Shown in pieces: positions 1 through 9,108 of a stretch of DNA of 64,000 nt (position 1 is its first letter; each line of letters opens with the position of its first letter). Source of the DNA: Gammaproteobacteria bacterium (GTDB lineage: Bacteria; Pseudomonadota; Gammaproteobacteria; JAUIAT01). The notes under the pieces were generated by a model that saw only the letters and a program-made list of their open reading frames with translations, was not told the origin of the DNA and searched no databases. The stretch lies in NCBI GenBank assembly GCA_030425295.1, contig JAUIAT010000010.1:1-64000 (forward strand), in the 5' to 3' direction. The position numbers and the translations under genes are program-made.

Positions 1-158
1 CACCTCCAGGAAAGCGTATGGGGCATGCTGGCGCAATTATTTCTGGTGGTAAAGGTACTGCTGAAGAGAAATTTGCAGCGCTAGAAAAAGCAGGTGTAGT
101 AACTGTTAAATCACCAGCTGAAATTGGAATTGCTATCAAAAAATCCTTAGAAAATTAG
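1..158 (+). CDS. sucD: Succinyl-CoA synthetase alpha subunit, 3' end
   Basis: This is the last 51 or so codons of a gene that begins before the window. The translation opens with [16 protein letters not shown] and carries [15 protein letters not shown], the strongly conserved C-terminal part of the ADP-forming succinyl-CoA ligase alpha subunit. The enzyme interconverts succinyl-CoA and succinate in the TCA cycle together with the beta subunit SucC, expected just upstream. It ends in TAG and is followed by a strong hairpin, so it is probably the last gene of its operon. Only the C-terminus is visible, so completeness cannot be judged. Confidence 0.93.
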   Translation, partial: PPGKRMGHAGAIISGGKGTAEEKFAALEKAGVVTVKSPAEIGIAIKKSLEN

Positions 159-228
159 CTAATTTAGCTAATTACATCTAAACTTTTATTTACCATGGAT
201 GGTAAATAGAGTTTATTGGTTTCTTTCG

Positions 229-261
229 AGGTGGTAATTAATGATAATTGCCACCTATTTT
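229..261 (+). terminator. Probable terminator after sucD
   Basis: A 12-bp stem (AGGTGGTAATTA / TAATTGCCACCT, one G-U pair) closes a four-base ATGA loop and is followed by ATTTT. A second near-perfect palindrome, TATTTACCAT-GG-ATGGTAAATA, lies just upstream at 189-210. The position between the sucD stop and the next ribosome-binding site fits a rho-independent terminator with a weak U tract. Confidence 0.6.
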
Positions 262-277
262 AAAAGGAAATAAGGAT

Positions 278-1615
278 ATGCCAAGCAGCACACTTTCGTA
301 TGCCAAGGAGAGAGTATATGAAACATTCTGGTTTTTTCCAACTTTAATAACTATTACTTTAATTCTTTCGTCCTTTTCTCTTATTTATCTAGATTATTTG
401 ATATCCCTGCAATTTATTACAGAAGATTTTTATAAACAACTTATTGGTGAAGCCTCAGCAAGAACAACTTTGTCTGTAATTGCAACCTCTGTAATTACTG
501 TAACAGGGGTTACGTTTTCAATAACAGTATTAACTTTATCAATAGTAAGTAATCAATTAGGGCATAGGTTGCTACCAAATTTTATGAGACTAAAAGTAAC
601 CCAGACTGTATTGGGGTTATTCATAGGTACTTTTATTTATGTCTTAATAGCTCTTCAAGCTATAGGTTTTTTTAAGCCGCACTTAATTTTGCCTTATTGC
701 ACAATAGTTTTTGGTACTTTCCTCGGAATTGTATGTTTTTTTGCGCTTATATACTTTATTCATAGAATTTATCGCATGATACAAGTAGATAGCGTTATTG
801 ATTTTATTGCTCTAGGGTTGATGAGCTCACTGAATGAACTTTTATTAAAAAAGGAAAAGGTTAAGAATATTCACACGATTATAAATAAATGTGATGAAGG
901 CTCAAATAGTATTAGTTCACATAGGTTTATCATGCATGGATATAGTAGTAATAGCTGGGGTTATGTGCAGGCTATTGATGATAATTCACTTGTTGATTAT
1001 GCAATTAATAATGAAGGTTATGTGAAATTGCTCTGTAAGCCAGGAGACTTTATTTTTACAAATATGCATGTTTTAAAATTTACTTCAGATAAGAAAGTTT
1101 CTCAGGATATTATTGATAAATGTGTCAGTTGTATTAAGTTGGGGTCACATAGAGCTACTGTATCTGATATTGAATTCTCATTTGAGCAGCTTAGTGAAAT
1201 TGCTGTCCGGGCTTTATCTCCAGGAATAAATAGCCCTTATACTGCGATTCATTCTATTGATAGAATGATGCAAGGCTTCAGCTTGCTTAAAGAAAAAGAT
1301 TTGCCAGAATGCAATGTTATAGATGATGACGGGATTGTTCGTTTGATAAAACCTGTTATTTCTTATGAAGGTATAGTTCGCACTTCTCTTAATAAGATTA
1401 GGCAGCAAGCAGTGCATGATTTGTCTGTAAGTATTCATATAATTTCAATGATTGCTAAATTAGTTAGTCTTGACAGTTTACCTATAGATTTTAAAAAATC
1501 GCTTATATTGCAGGCTGAAGAGACATATGCTGCAATAGATAAAAAACAGCTTTCAAAAAGTGATCTTGATGACTTAGATTGTTGTTACAATAGCCTTCAA
1601 AATGAAATTAGTTAA
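278..1615 (+). CDS. DUF2254 family integral membrane protein
   Basis: A 445-residue protein of the DUF2254 predicted membrane family; its molecular function is unknown. Four hydrophobic segments lie in the first 165 residues (near 18-40, 68-92, 110-132 and 138-162). The last 280 residues look soluble and probably cytoplasmic, with the family's conserved ALSPGINSPYTA stretch near residue 315. I chose ATG 278, preceded by AAGGAAATAAGG, rather than the in-frame TTG at 248, because the TTG lies inside the hairpin that ends the sucD operon. It appears to be a single-gene unit. Confidence 0.8.
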   Translation: MPSSTLSYAKERVYETFWFFPTLITITLILSSFSLIYLDYLISLQFITEDFYKQLIGEASARTTLSVIATSVITVTGVTFSITVLTLSIVSNQLGHRLLPNFMRLKVTQTVLGLFIGTFIYVLIALQAIGFFKPHLILPYCTIVFGTFLGIVCFFALIYFIHRIYRMIQVDSVIDFIALGLMSSLNELLLKKEKVKNIHTIINKCDEGSNSISSHRFIMHGYSSNSWGYVQAIDDNSLVDYAINNEGYVKLLCKPGDFIFTNMHVLKFTSDKKVSQDIIDKCVSCIKLGSHRATVSDIEFSFEQLSEIAVRALSPGINSPYTAIHSIDRMMQGFSLLKEKDLPECNVIDDDGIVRLIKPVISYEGIVRTSLNKIRQQAVHDLSVSIHIISMIAKLVSLDSLPIDFKKSLILQAEETYAAIDKKQLSKSDLDDLDCCYNSLQNEIS

Positions 1616-1713
1616 TATAATTATTAAGGGCTCAAGTTTTCTCGTGAAAATGAAAATTTAACAGTATCGTATATACTTTTTATATGGTAATTAAATAACT
1701 GGAGAGTATAAAA

Positions 1714-1890
1714 ATGTTATCCTGGGCTTTGGCTTTTTTTGTGATTGCTATTGTAGCTGGTATATTTGGTTTTACTGGAATTGCGGCAGCTGCTGCGGGT
1801 ATAGCTCAGCTTATTTTCTATATTTTCTTAATACTATTTATTATATTTATAATAGCTAATGTAGTTCGTGGTAGACGCCCACCCTTGTAA
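1714..1890 (+). CDS. Small DUF1328 (YtjA-type) membrane protein
   Basis: A 58-residue protein beginning [20 protein letters not shown], with [11 protein letters not shown] and a hydrophobic C-terminal half, ending VRGRRPPL. This is the layout of the DUF1328/UPF0391 (YtjA) family: two short membrane helices around a small-residue turn. Function is unknown; relatives are widespread in proteobacteria and often stress-induced. ATG 1714 is preceded by GGAGAG at good spacing. It lies alone between DUF2254 and the convergent queG. Confidence 0.8.
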   Translation: MLSWALAFFVIAIVAGIFGFTGIAAAAAGIAQLIFYIFLILFIIFIIANVVRGRRPPL

Positions 1891-1984
1891 GTTACTAATA
1901 TTACGCAGGCTGTAGGGATTTAGCGTCATATATAATCCTATCATCCTACACCATCTCGATTTTTGTTATTAAATGCAATGCAAA

Positions 1985-3031
1985 TTATTTATGCTTATCG
2001 AGAGACCATTTTACATGTTCTTGAACAATATCTGATGGAAAGTTTAAGCGACTTTTAAGGGCGGATATTACTTCATCTGACGTAGGGGAGTTTCCCAAAG
2101 CCACAGCAATATTACGAAGCCATCCTACATATCCAGGGCGCCTTAATGCTGAGCCTTGAGTTTTTTCCAAAAAAGTTTCTTCACTCCACATAAATAATTC
2201 GACTAACTTTATATTATCTAGATTATGTCGTGGCAAAAACGATGTTTCTTTGGTGTATTTTGCAAACCTATTCCATGGGCAAATAATTTGGCAGTCATCG
2301 CAACCAAAAATTCGATTGCCCATAGCTTTTCTGAATTCAATTGGAATAGAGCCCTTATTTTCAATGGTTAAGTAAGAAATACAGCGTCTAGCATCAATAA
2401 TGTGAGGGGCAACAATAGCTTGCGTTGGGCAAATGTCAATGCACGCAGTACACTTGCCGCAGTGTGCTTTAATTGGCTCATCAAGTGGCAAGGGTAGGTC
2501 GGTATAAATTTCACCAAGCAAAAACCATGAGCCAGCTTCTTTGTTCATTATCATTGCGTTTTTGCCTGTCCAGCCAATTCCTGCTTTTTCTGCAATTGCT
2601 CGTTCGAGAACTGGTGCGCTATCACAAAAAGCTCTATATCCGAATTCACCGATTTCAGCTTGAATTTTCTCAGCTAATTTTTGTAATTTCTTTCTGATTA
2701 GTTTGTGATAATCTTTTCCAAGAGTGTATCTTGCAATATATGCTTTTGACTTATCTTTTAATACCTCCTTAAGGGCGACATCAGGAGGCAAGTAGTTCAT
2801 GCTTACTGATATTATGCGAATGGTACCAGGGACAAGTTCTTCTGGTCGAGAACGTTTGGTGCCATGCTTTTGCATGTAATCCATGTTGGCATTGAATTTA
2901 TTTTCTAGCCATTGGTTTAGTCTGCTCTCGGCAATAGATAGATTTGTATCAGTTATACCAACCTTGTAGAATCCCAGTTCAAGACCCCAGTCTTTTATTT
3001 GGTTTTTTAGTTCATTGAAGTTTAATTGCAT
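1985..3031 (-). CDS. queG: Epoxyqueuosine reductase
   Basis: A 348-residue cytoplasmic iron-sulfur, cobalamin-dependent enzyme for the last step of queuosine synthesis in tRNA, reduction of epoxyqueuosine to queuosine. Two ferredoxin-like cluster motifs are visible: CGKCTACIDICPT (Cys 191, 194, 197, 201) and, with Cys 217, CDDCQIICPWN (Cys 244, 247, 251). FCDSAPVLER near residue 136 holds the proposed catalytic Asp137. The C-terminal HEAT-like tail (RRPGYVGWLRNIAVALGN) is present and the length is normal. It starts 2 nt after the lpxB stop, so it probably belongs to the gnnA-like/lpxB transcript. Confidence 0.93.
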   Translation of the reverse strand: MQLNFNELKNQIKDWGLELGFYKVGITDTNLSIAESRLNQWLENKFNANMDYMQKHGTKRSRPEELVPGTIRIISVSMNYLPPDVALKEVLKDKSKAYIARYTLGKDYHKLIRKKLQKLAEKIQAEIGEFGYRAFCDSAPVLERAIAEKAGIGWTGKNAMIMNKEAGSWFLLGEIYTDLPLPLDEPIKAHCGKCTACIDICPTQAIVAPHIIDARRCISYLTIENKGSIPIEFRKAMGNRIFGCDDCQIICPWNRFAKYTKETSFLPRHNLDNIKLVELFMWSEETFLEKTQGSALRRPGYVGWLRNIAVALGNSPTSDEVISALKSRLNFPSDIVQEHVKWSLDKHK

Positions 3032-3033
3032 TG

Positions 3034-4185
3034 CTAATTGTTGAGTAAGTTATTCACAGATTGCCCGAGCTTGTTAACCTCAGTTATGCCAGGTAGTTTT
3101 TTCTTTAATGCTTTTAGCTCTGATTTTTTAAGTTTTGCAAAATCTTTGTCGTTAATTATCTTACTTATATAATCTGCTAATAATTCAGGTTTTGCCTCTT
3201 GTTGAATAAATTCCGGAGCAATTTCTTTATCAGCAATTAGGTTGCAAAGGCCGATAAATTTTATGTGTCTAATTAAAAGCTTGCCTATAAAGTATGTTAA
3301 CCCAGATAATTTATAGGCAATTGCTAAAGGAACTCCGAGTAGGGCGGTTTCTAGGGTGGCGGTACCTGAGGTTACGATTGCAGCATCTGCTAATTGAAGA
3401 GCAGAAAATCGCTTTTCAGTTATAAGTTTAATGTCTAGTTCATGGTGCTGTTTTAATTGAGTTTGTACTAATTTAATGTCAATGCTAGGTGCTAAATTTA
3501 AGGTGAATTGCAGGTTGGGTATTTTATTATGTAGTAATTTAGCAGACTCTATGTAAACTGGCAACATGCGCTCTACTTCTTTTTTGCGACTTCCAGGAAT
3601 TAATGCGATAGTTTTTTTGGTTTTATCCAGGTTAAAGAATTTAAGCGACTCGGCCTTGCTAAGCTCTGGTTTAATAGCTTCTGCACTGGGGTTGCCCGCA
3701 AAGGTAACGGGTATGCCAGAATTTTTGTAAACATCAACTTCAAAAGGCAAGATAACTGCCATATGATCAACGTTATCCCTGATAGTATTGATTCGACGTT
3801 TTTTCCATGCCCAAATTTGCGGGCTAATAAAATAGAATACTTTGATGCCATACTTTTTAGCAAGCTTTGCAATGCGAAGATTAAACCCAGGGTAGTCAAC
3901 GAGCACTACCATATCAGGTTTATTGGTTTTGAATATTTCTTCTATTTTTTTGTAGGTATGACGCAAAAGTGGAAGGACTTTCAATACTTCTACAAGACCA
4001 ACCACAGCAATGTCTTTATAGTCCATGAAAATGTCAGCACCTTCATGGCGCATATCATCCCCGCCAATACCAAAAAATTCAATTGATTTATTGATTGCGT
4101 GGGTTGCTCGTATAAGCTCTGCAGCATGCGCGTCACCAGAAGCTTCACCGGCTAATATAAAAACACGCTTTGCCATAATGGTCAC
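3034..4185 (-). CDS. lpxB: Lipid-A-disaccharide synthase
   Basis: A 383-residue peripheral inner-membrane glycosyltransferase. It condenses UDP-diacyl-glucosamine (or its diamino analogue) with lipid X to make the lipid A disaccharide. The N-terminal LAGEASGDAHAAELI motif, YPGFNLRIAK, ISPQIWAWKKRR and IPGSRKKEV are all diagnostic, and the length matches the family. The likely start is GTG 4185, whose GTGA overlaps the stop of the upstream oxidoreductase by 4 nt, giving translational coupling. An in-frame ATG nine bases downstream (MAKRVFIL) is the alternative. Confidence 0.95.
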   Translation of the reverse strand: MTIMAKRVFILAGEASGDAHAAELIRATHAINKSIEFFGIGGDDMRHEGADIFMDYKDIAVVGLVEVLKVLPLLRHTYKKIEEIFKTNKPDMVVLVDYPGFNLRIAKLAKKYGIKVFYFISPQIWAWKKRRINTIRDNVDHMAVILPFEVDVYKNSGIPVTFAGNPSAEAIKPELSKAESLKFFNLDKTKKTIALIPGSRKKEVERMLPVYIESAKLLHNKIPNLQFTLNLAPSIDIKLVQTQLKQHHELDIKLITEKRFSALQLADAAIVTSGTATLETALLGVPLAIAYKLSGLTYFIGKLLIRHIKFIGLCNLIADKEIAPEFIQQEAKPELLADYISKIINDKDFAKLKKSELKALKKKLPGITEVNKLGQSVNNLLNN

Positions 4186-5135
4186 ACCATATTTCTAGTA
4201 TGTGAATTCACAATATTAGTAATCTCGATTGCAGTTTTGAGTGCTCTTAGACCATCTTCTCCGGTAACTGCAGCTTGCTTGCCTTCTTGTATGCTTTCAG
4301 TAAAGGATTTTATTTCATCCATTAGGGCATCTCCCTGCTCAAATGCCTGTTCTTCTTTAATAATCTCAGGAATGCCGGGAAACATTTCATTTTCACCTTT
4401 GTGGTGAATGGCAAGACGTCGGTTTTTAAGATCAAGTGCAAGATATGCATCATGCTGAAAAATACGTAAATTACGTTTTGGCTTTAGGCTCACACGGCTT
4501 GCTTTTACATTTGCAATGCAGCCGTTTTCGAACTCAAGGTGGGCGTGCACTATATCGAGCTGTTTTGAAAGCACTGATGTGCCGCTGGCTCTAATTTCTT
4601 TGAGAGGAGATTTTACTAATTCTTGAATAATATCAATGTCATGGATCATTAAGTCCAAAACTACATTAACTTCAGTGCCGCGTAGTTGAAAAGGAGCCAG
4701 GCGCTCACATTCAATGAACTTTGGGTTTTTTAATACTTTTTCAGATGCTTGAATAACTTTATTAAAGCGCTCTAGATGCCCCACTTGTAAAACTAGATTT
4801 TTTTGCTTGGCAATTTCAACTAAATCTTCTGCTTCTTCAATGGTTGAGCAGATTGGTTTTTCAACTAATACGTGAACTCCGGCTTCTAGACATGCTTTCG
4901 CAACTTTGTGGTGTAAATCAGTAGGAGTTACAATGTTGACAGCATCAACATTTTTTAGGAGCTCGTGATAGTCATAATATGCTTTGGTGTTAAGTTTGTG
5001 GGCTATCTCATCACATCTTTTGTGATCTACGTCGCAGATGCCAGCAAGCTCTGCGTTTGAGAGTTGGGTGTACTTTTCTGCATGAAATTGACCAAGGTAA
5101 CCAACGCCGATTACACCGCAACGTAATTGCTTCAT
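4182..5135 (-). CDS. Gfo/Idh/MocA-family oxidoreductase, GnnA-like
   Basis: A 317-residue NAD(P)-dependent oxidoreductase. It has an N-terminal Rossmann motif (GVIGVGYLGQFH), the LVEKPI motif near residue 95 and the DLMIHDIDII region of this family. I chose ATG 5135 (MKQLRCGVIG) because homologues start at the Rossmann fold; an extension upstream would run into the rnhB promoter region. The gene overlaps lpxB by 4 nt. In Acidithiobacillus the same family member, GnnA, lies next to lpxB and oxidises UDP-GlcNAc at C3 on the way to UDP-2,3-diaminoglucose for amide-linked lipid A; Legionella makes such lipid A. The GnnA role is inferred from position. The partner aminotransferase GnnB is not in this window. 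Confidence 0.8.
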   Translation of the reverse strand: MKQLRCGVIGVGYLGQFHAEKYTQLSNAELAGICDVDHKRCDEIAHKLNTKAYYDYHELLKNVDAVNIVTPTDLHHKVAKACLEAGVHVLVEKPICSTIEEAEDLVEIAKQKNLVLQVGHLERFNKVIQASEKVLKNPKFIECERLAPFQLRGTEVNVVLDLMIHDIDIIQELVKSPLKEIRASGTSVLSKQLDIVHAHLEFENGCIANVKASRVSLKPKRNLRIFQHDAYLALDLKNRRLAIHHKGENEMFPGIPEIIKEEQAFEQGDALMDEIKSFTESIQEGKQAAVTGEDGLRALKTAIEITNIVNSHTRNMV

Positions 5136-5269
5136 TTTTAACTCGTTTCTATAGGTGATATTTGCTAGGATGATCGCATTTTTTGGTGCATAATTCAAGA
5201 TTGTTGGGCATGGTGATGAAAAGATGTTGCCTATTACATAAAGCTTATCATAGATGTTAAGGAGCGAGA

Positions 5270-5845
5270 GTGGAGCAATTAATAGCTGGTGTCGACGAAG
5301 TTGGAAGAGGGTGTTTAGCGGGACCAGTTGTGGTCGCAGCGGTAATTTTACCACCAGATCATGGTATTGAAGGGCTTAGAGACTCTAAAAAGTTATCAGC
5401 TAAAAGACGTGACGAGTTTTTTCAGCAAATTTGTAAAGTAGCAACTGCTTATTCCATAGCTGAAGTTACTGCTGACGAAATAGATAAAATTAATATTTTA
5501 GAGGCAACCAAGCTAGCTACTAAAAATTCTATTCTTAATTTATCTGTAAAGCCACATATGGCTTTAGTTGATGGTAATATGAAGTTAGATCTAGGTTGTG
5601 ATTATGAATCAATAATCGGGGGAGACGATACAATAGCAGTTATTAGTGCTGCTTCAATTGTTGCTAAAGTGACGCGTGATCGAATGCTTGAGGATTATGA
5701 AAAACAATATCCAGGTTATGGTTTTGCTAAACATAAAGGATATGGAACCAAGCAGCACATTGAGGCATTAAAATCTTTAGGTGTTACGCCTATTCATAGA
5801 AAAAGTTTTGCGCCAGTTAGGAGGATACAAGCTAATCCTCTTTAA
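5270..5845 (+). CDS. rnhB: Ribonuclease HII
   Basis: A 191-residue endonuclease that cuts the RNA strand of RNA-DNA hybrids and removes misincorporated ribonucleotides. The opening GVDEVGRGCLAGPV holds the acidic pair Asp9/Glu10. DSKKLSAKRR, LVDGN (Asp101) and ISAASIVAKVTRD complete the type 2 RNase H core, at normal length. GTG 5270 follows AAGGAGCGAGA, a strong ribosome-binding site that fixes the start. In many relatives rnhB follows lpxB in one operon; here it is divergent from the lpxB group and overlaps the convergent DUF6356 gene by 14 bp at its 3' end. Confidence 0.95.
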   Translation: MEQLIAGVDEVGRGCLAGPVVVAAVILPPDHGIEGLRDSKKLSAKRRDEFFQQICKVATAYSIAEVTADEIDKINILEATKLATKNSILNLSVKPHMALVDGNMKLDLGCDYESIIGGDDTIAVISAASIVAKVTRDRMLEDYEKQYPGYGFAKHKGYGTKQHIEALKSLGVTPIHRKSFAPVRRIQANPL

Positions 5846-6098
5846 TTGAACCTTCGTGTAACCTATCTTCCATTCGTTTTTCGAAGTCTTTCTTGCGCTC
5901 ACCAGTTTGAAACTTACTAGCTAAACCAATAATTAAATTACTGCCAGTTTTTTCAAAGATGAATGGAAAAATACCATGTAATATCAAAACTATTGCAACC
6001 ATTAAGGCCTTGAATGATGCGCAACACGACCACCAAAGATGTTGTAGGTATGTTTGTTTAACACTATTCGGGTGATCGCAAAAAAGTTTTTTAAGCAT
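5832..6098 (-). CDS. DUF6356-type small membrane protein
   Basis: An 88-residue protein starting MLKKLFCDHPNSVKQTYLQH, with one clear membrane segment (ALMVAIVLILHGIFPFIF, about residues 31-48) and a charged tail. The HP...TYLQHLWW pattern and size resemble the DUF6356 family found across proteobacteria; function is unknown. ATG 6098 is preferred over ATG 6110 because GGAG sits six bases before it. It overlaps the end of suhB by 8 bp, so the two are probably co-transcribed and coupled. Confidence 0.65.
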   Translation of the reverse strand: MLKKLFCDHPNSVKQTYLQHLWWSCCASFKALMVAIVLILHGIFPFIFEKTGSNLIIGLASKFQTGERKKDFEKRMEDRLHEGSIKED

Positions 6099-6915
6099 TT
6101 GAGTCTCCATTCTCGCTTATAATTTGTTTACTCTTTATGGCTGAATTAATATGTTTCAAAATAGGTTTAATAATCCTAGGGGGTGCAGCCACAATATCTC
6201 CATATTTTAAATAGTCTTCACCACCATTTGGGTCGCAAACTATACCGCCAGCTTCTTTGACAATTAGTGCTCCAGCAGCGATATCCCAACTATTTAACCC
6301 TAGTTCCCAAAAGCCGTCAACCCTACCACATGCTACATATGCAAGGTCAAGTGAAGCAGCACCCATGCGACGAACATCACGACAGTCGGTAAGTATTGGC
6401 TTTAAAGTTTTAAGGTTTTTCGCCTTAAGATTTTCGTCTTTAAATGCAAATCCCGTGGCAAGTAAAGCGCACTCAAATTTATTTTGCTTGCTAACTCTTA
6501 TTTTATGGCCATTAAGTTGAGCGCCTTTACCTCGAGATGCGGTAAATAGATCTTGCTTAAATGGATCATAGATAACAGCATGCTCTATTTTGCCATTTAG
6601 TCGGAATGCAATTGAAATAGCGTAATGAGGGATGCCTTGGATGAAGTTGGCTGTGCCGTCAAGAGGGTCAATAATCCACATGGCATCTTCGTTTTCGCCG
6701 ATCATCCCCATTTCTTCACAAAGGAAGCTATGGTCTGGATAGCGTTTTTGCAAAAATTCAACTATAGATTCTTCAACTTGTTTGTCTACAGATGTAACGA
6801 AATCATTAGGTGACTTTTCTTCAATTTGCAAAAACTTCACACGATCGATTGCGTGTAGGATAATTTTACTTGCTTCACGAACAGCAGTAACTGCGCTATT
6901 TAAAATAGGATTCAT
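6091..6915 (-). CDS. suhB: Inositol-1-monophosphatase family protein
   Basis: A 274-residue Mg2+-dependent phosphatase. The metal-site signatures are intact: CEEMG (Glu67/68), IIDPLDGTANF (Asp83, Asp86) and SWDIAAGALIVKEAGG near residue 210. In enterobacteria SuhB hydrolyses inositol monophosphate and also joins the rRNA antitermination complex. The family fold is clear, but which role applies here is inference. It is the first gene of a two-gene minus-strand unit with the DUF6356 gene. Confidence 0.9.
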   Translation of the reverse strand: MNPILNSAVTAVREASKIILHAIDRVKFLQIEEKSPNDFVTSVDKQVEESIVEFLQKRYPDHSFLCEEMGMIGENEDAMWIIDPLDGTANFIQGIPHYAISIAFRLNGKIEHAVIYDPFKQDLFTASRGKGAQLNGHKIRVSKQNKFECALLATGFAFKDENLKAKNLKTLKPILTDCRDVRRMGAASLDLAYVACGRVDGFWELGLNSWDIAAGALIVKEAGGIVCDPNGGEDYLKYGDIVAAPPRIIKPILKHINSAIKSKQIISENGDSNA

Positions 6916-7123
6916 AATTTTGTTTCTTCTCGATTGATGGTTAGTAGGGCAGCCAAATGTATTGCCATATTGCTACAAATTATTTGTATATTTTTTTGCA
7001 GCACCAAGTGTTTTTGGGCCCTTGAGAATAATGTGAACATATTATCAGAATTAACTTATTAGTAAAGGAGAAGGTGTCACATTTCAGCATGAATAATAAA
7101 ATATATTCCCATCATTATAAAAT

Positions 7124-7150
7124 CGTCATCTCCGACTTGATCGGGGATCC
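7124..7150. repeat. REP-like hairpin
   Basis: GTCATCTCCGA-CTTGA-TCGGGGATCC forms an eight-base stem with one mismatch. The same sequence type (GTCATCCCGCG... with its complement) recurs at 20120-20144, 47611-47670 and 58214-58238. It lies at the 3' end of the malic enzyme gene and could act as its terminator. Confidence 0.55.
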
Positions 7151-7156
7151 AGCTTT

Positions 7157-8878
7157 CTAGGTGTAACGCCTTCTGTAGGGTATGTATTCAGGTTCCCACA
7201 TGTTGTTATTAATTAAATCTTCAAGATTTGCTTCTTTATTGATTTGGGCCACACCTTCAGAAATAGCTTGCTTTGCAACTGCAATTGCAACCTTGCGCGC
7301 TGTTTCTTGCGCTTGCTCAAGTGATGGTAATAGTCCTTTTTGAATGTCATGTGACATTAAGGCAGGAGCATAATCAGCAATTGCTTCACTGGCTTTATAA
7401 AGCATGGCATCAGTTATTTGAGTTGCTTGCACCATTAGTGCTCCAAGGCCTATGCCTGGAAATGCAAAGGCATTATTGCACTGAGCAATTCTAAAGGTTT
7501 TGCCTTTATAGCTCACAGGATCAAAAGGGCTTCCCGTTGCTATCATTGCTTTACCTTTAGTCCACTCAATTAAGTCTTGAGGTAAGGCTTCAGCTTTAGA
7601 TGTTGGGTTTGATAGTGGAAGAATGATTGGGTTGTTAACGTGCTCTGCCATGTGTTCTATCATTTCTTTAGTAAAAGCCCCGGAAACGGTTGAGCACCCT
7701 AAAAGAATAGTTGGTTTAACATGTTGAATAACTTCATCTAAGCTAGCTGAACTATCAGTAGCGGTATCCCAGGCCTTTGTATGTTCTGATGACCTTGCAA
7801 AATGTAATTGATTTTCTCGTTTGTAACGTTTTTCGGTAATCAAGCCTTCTCGATCAATGAGCCAGAAGCATTTACGAGCTTTTTCTGGGTCAATTCCATC
7901 GGCAATCATTGCTGATTTAATTTGATCAGCAATACCTACACCTGCTGAGCCTGCCCCAAATACAACAATTCTTTGGTCTTCTAATTTTGATCCTTGCAGT
8001 TTTGCTGCAGCAATTAGTGCACTTAGAGTAATTACGCCGGTGCCCTGAATATCATCATTAAAGCTGCAAATTGTTTCACGATAATTCTCGAGATTGGCAA
8101 AGGCATTTCTAGCACCAAAGTCCTCCCAGTGGAGAAGGGCGTTAGGGAATTTAGCTTTGACAGTAGATACGAATTTATTAATAAAGGCGTCATATTCTGC
8201 GCCTTCAACACGTTTATTATGCCACCCGAGGTATTGTGGGTCATCAAGTAGACTTTGGTTGTTAGTTCCCACATCTAACATGATTGGCAAGGTGCGATTT
8301 GGGTCAATTCCAGCGCATAGAGTATAGACCATCAGTTTTGCAATTGGAATATCCATAGCTCCAACACCTTGGTCACCTATACCTAGCACACCTTCACCAT
8401 CAGTTACCACAATAAGATCAATATCTGGGTTAGATCTGTTGTCAAGTAATTTATCGATGTGATCGGCATTTTGATATGAGATATACATGCCACGCTCTTG
8501 GCGAAAATCTCGACTAAACTGCTGTACGGCCGAACCGACTATGGGTGTATAAATAACCGGAACCATTTCTTCTATATGATCTTGAACCAGCTTGTAAAAC
8601 AACACCTGATTTTTATTTAATAAATTATTTAAATAAATATTTTTATGGATATCAGTTGGGTAGTTTTGATATTGTAGATATGCGCGCTTAGCTTGTTCTT
8701 CAAGTGACTCAACACGAACTGGAAGTTTGCCAATCAGGTCAAAATCAAGGCGCTCCTCATCTGTGAAGGCTGTGCCTTTATTGAGCTGTGATATGGTTAG
8801 TAATGATTTTCCAAAGTGAGAAGTTTCAATCCATTTCTCGCCAGTTTCCTTGTCATGAATAAGCCTAAAATCTAACAT
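7157..8878 (-). CDS. maeA: NAD-dependent malic enzyme
   Basis: A 573-residue cytoplasmic enzyme that oxidatively decarboxylates malate to pyruvate. Visible signatures are FRQERGMYISYQ, VVTDGEGVLGIGDQG, GTNNQSLLDDPQYLGW, the WEDFGARNAF metal-site region and the NAD-binding IVVFGAGSAGVGIAD. Length and sequence match the SfcA/MaeA type rather than the larger MaeB fusion. I chose ATG 8878 (MLDFRLIHDKE) because AAAGGAAATCTA precedes it; the upstream in-frame ATG 8929 has no such site. It is monocistronic. Confidence 0.93.
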   Translation of the reverse strand: MLDFRLIHDKETGEKWIETSHFGKSLLTISQLNKGTAFTDEERLDFDLIGKLPVRVESLEEQAKRAYLQYQNYPTDIHKNIYLNNLLNKNQVLFYKLVQDHIEEMVPVIYTPIVGSAVQQFSRDFRQERGMYISYQNADHIDKLLDNRSNPDIDLIVVTDGEGVLGIGDQGVGAMDIPIAKLMVYTLCAGIDPNRTLPIMLDVGTNNQSLLDDPQYLGWHNKRVEGAEYDAFINKFVSTVKAKFPNALLHWEDFGARNAFANLENYRETICSFNDDIQGTGVITLSALIAAAKLQGSKLEDQRIVVFGAGSAGVGIADQIKSAMIADGIDPEKARKCFWLIDREGLITEKRYKRENQLHFARSSEHTKAWDTATDSSASLDEVIQHVKPTILLGCSTVSGAFTKEMIEHMAEHVNNPIILPLSNPTSKAEALPQDLIEWTKGKAMIATGSPFDPVSYKGKTFRIAQCNNAFAFPGIGLGALMVQATQITDAMLYKASEAIADYAPALMSHDIQKGLLPSLEQAQETARKVAIAVAKQAISEGVAQINKEANLEDLINNNMWEPEYIPYRRRYT

Positions 8879-9108
8879 TAGATTTCCTTTAATTTGATAT
8901 GTTTCCCACGCAAGCGCAAGATTATACATTTTTATTTATTAATTTTACATTATTTTTGAACAATATTCCTGTAGGGATGCTCTTGTATGCTTTCTGATCG
9001 TATTTTACGCGATTTTTTTCTGAGTTTTATAAGTTAGTGGCTTCATATCACACGCTAGTCGCTAATAGATAAAAAACTACAGCGTTATCGGTTACTCGCC
9101 CCTAATTA

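Noticed and set aside
4182-5354. Longer 390-codon version of the GnnA-like gene
   Set aside because: The extra 73 residues precede the Rossmann fold, resemble no family member, and overlap the divergent rnhB start.
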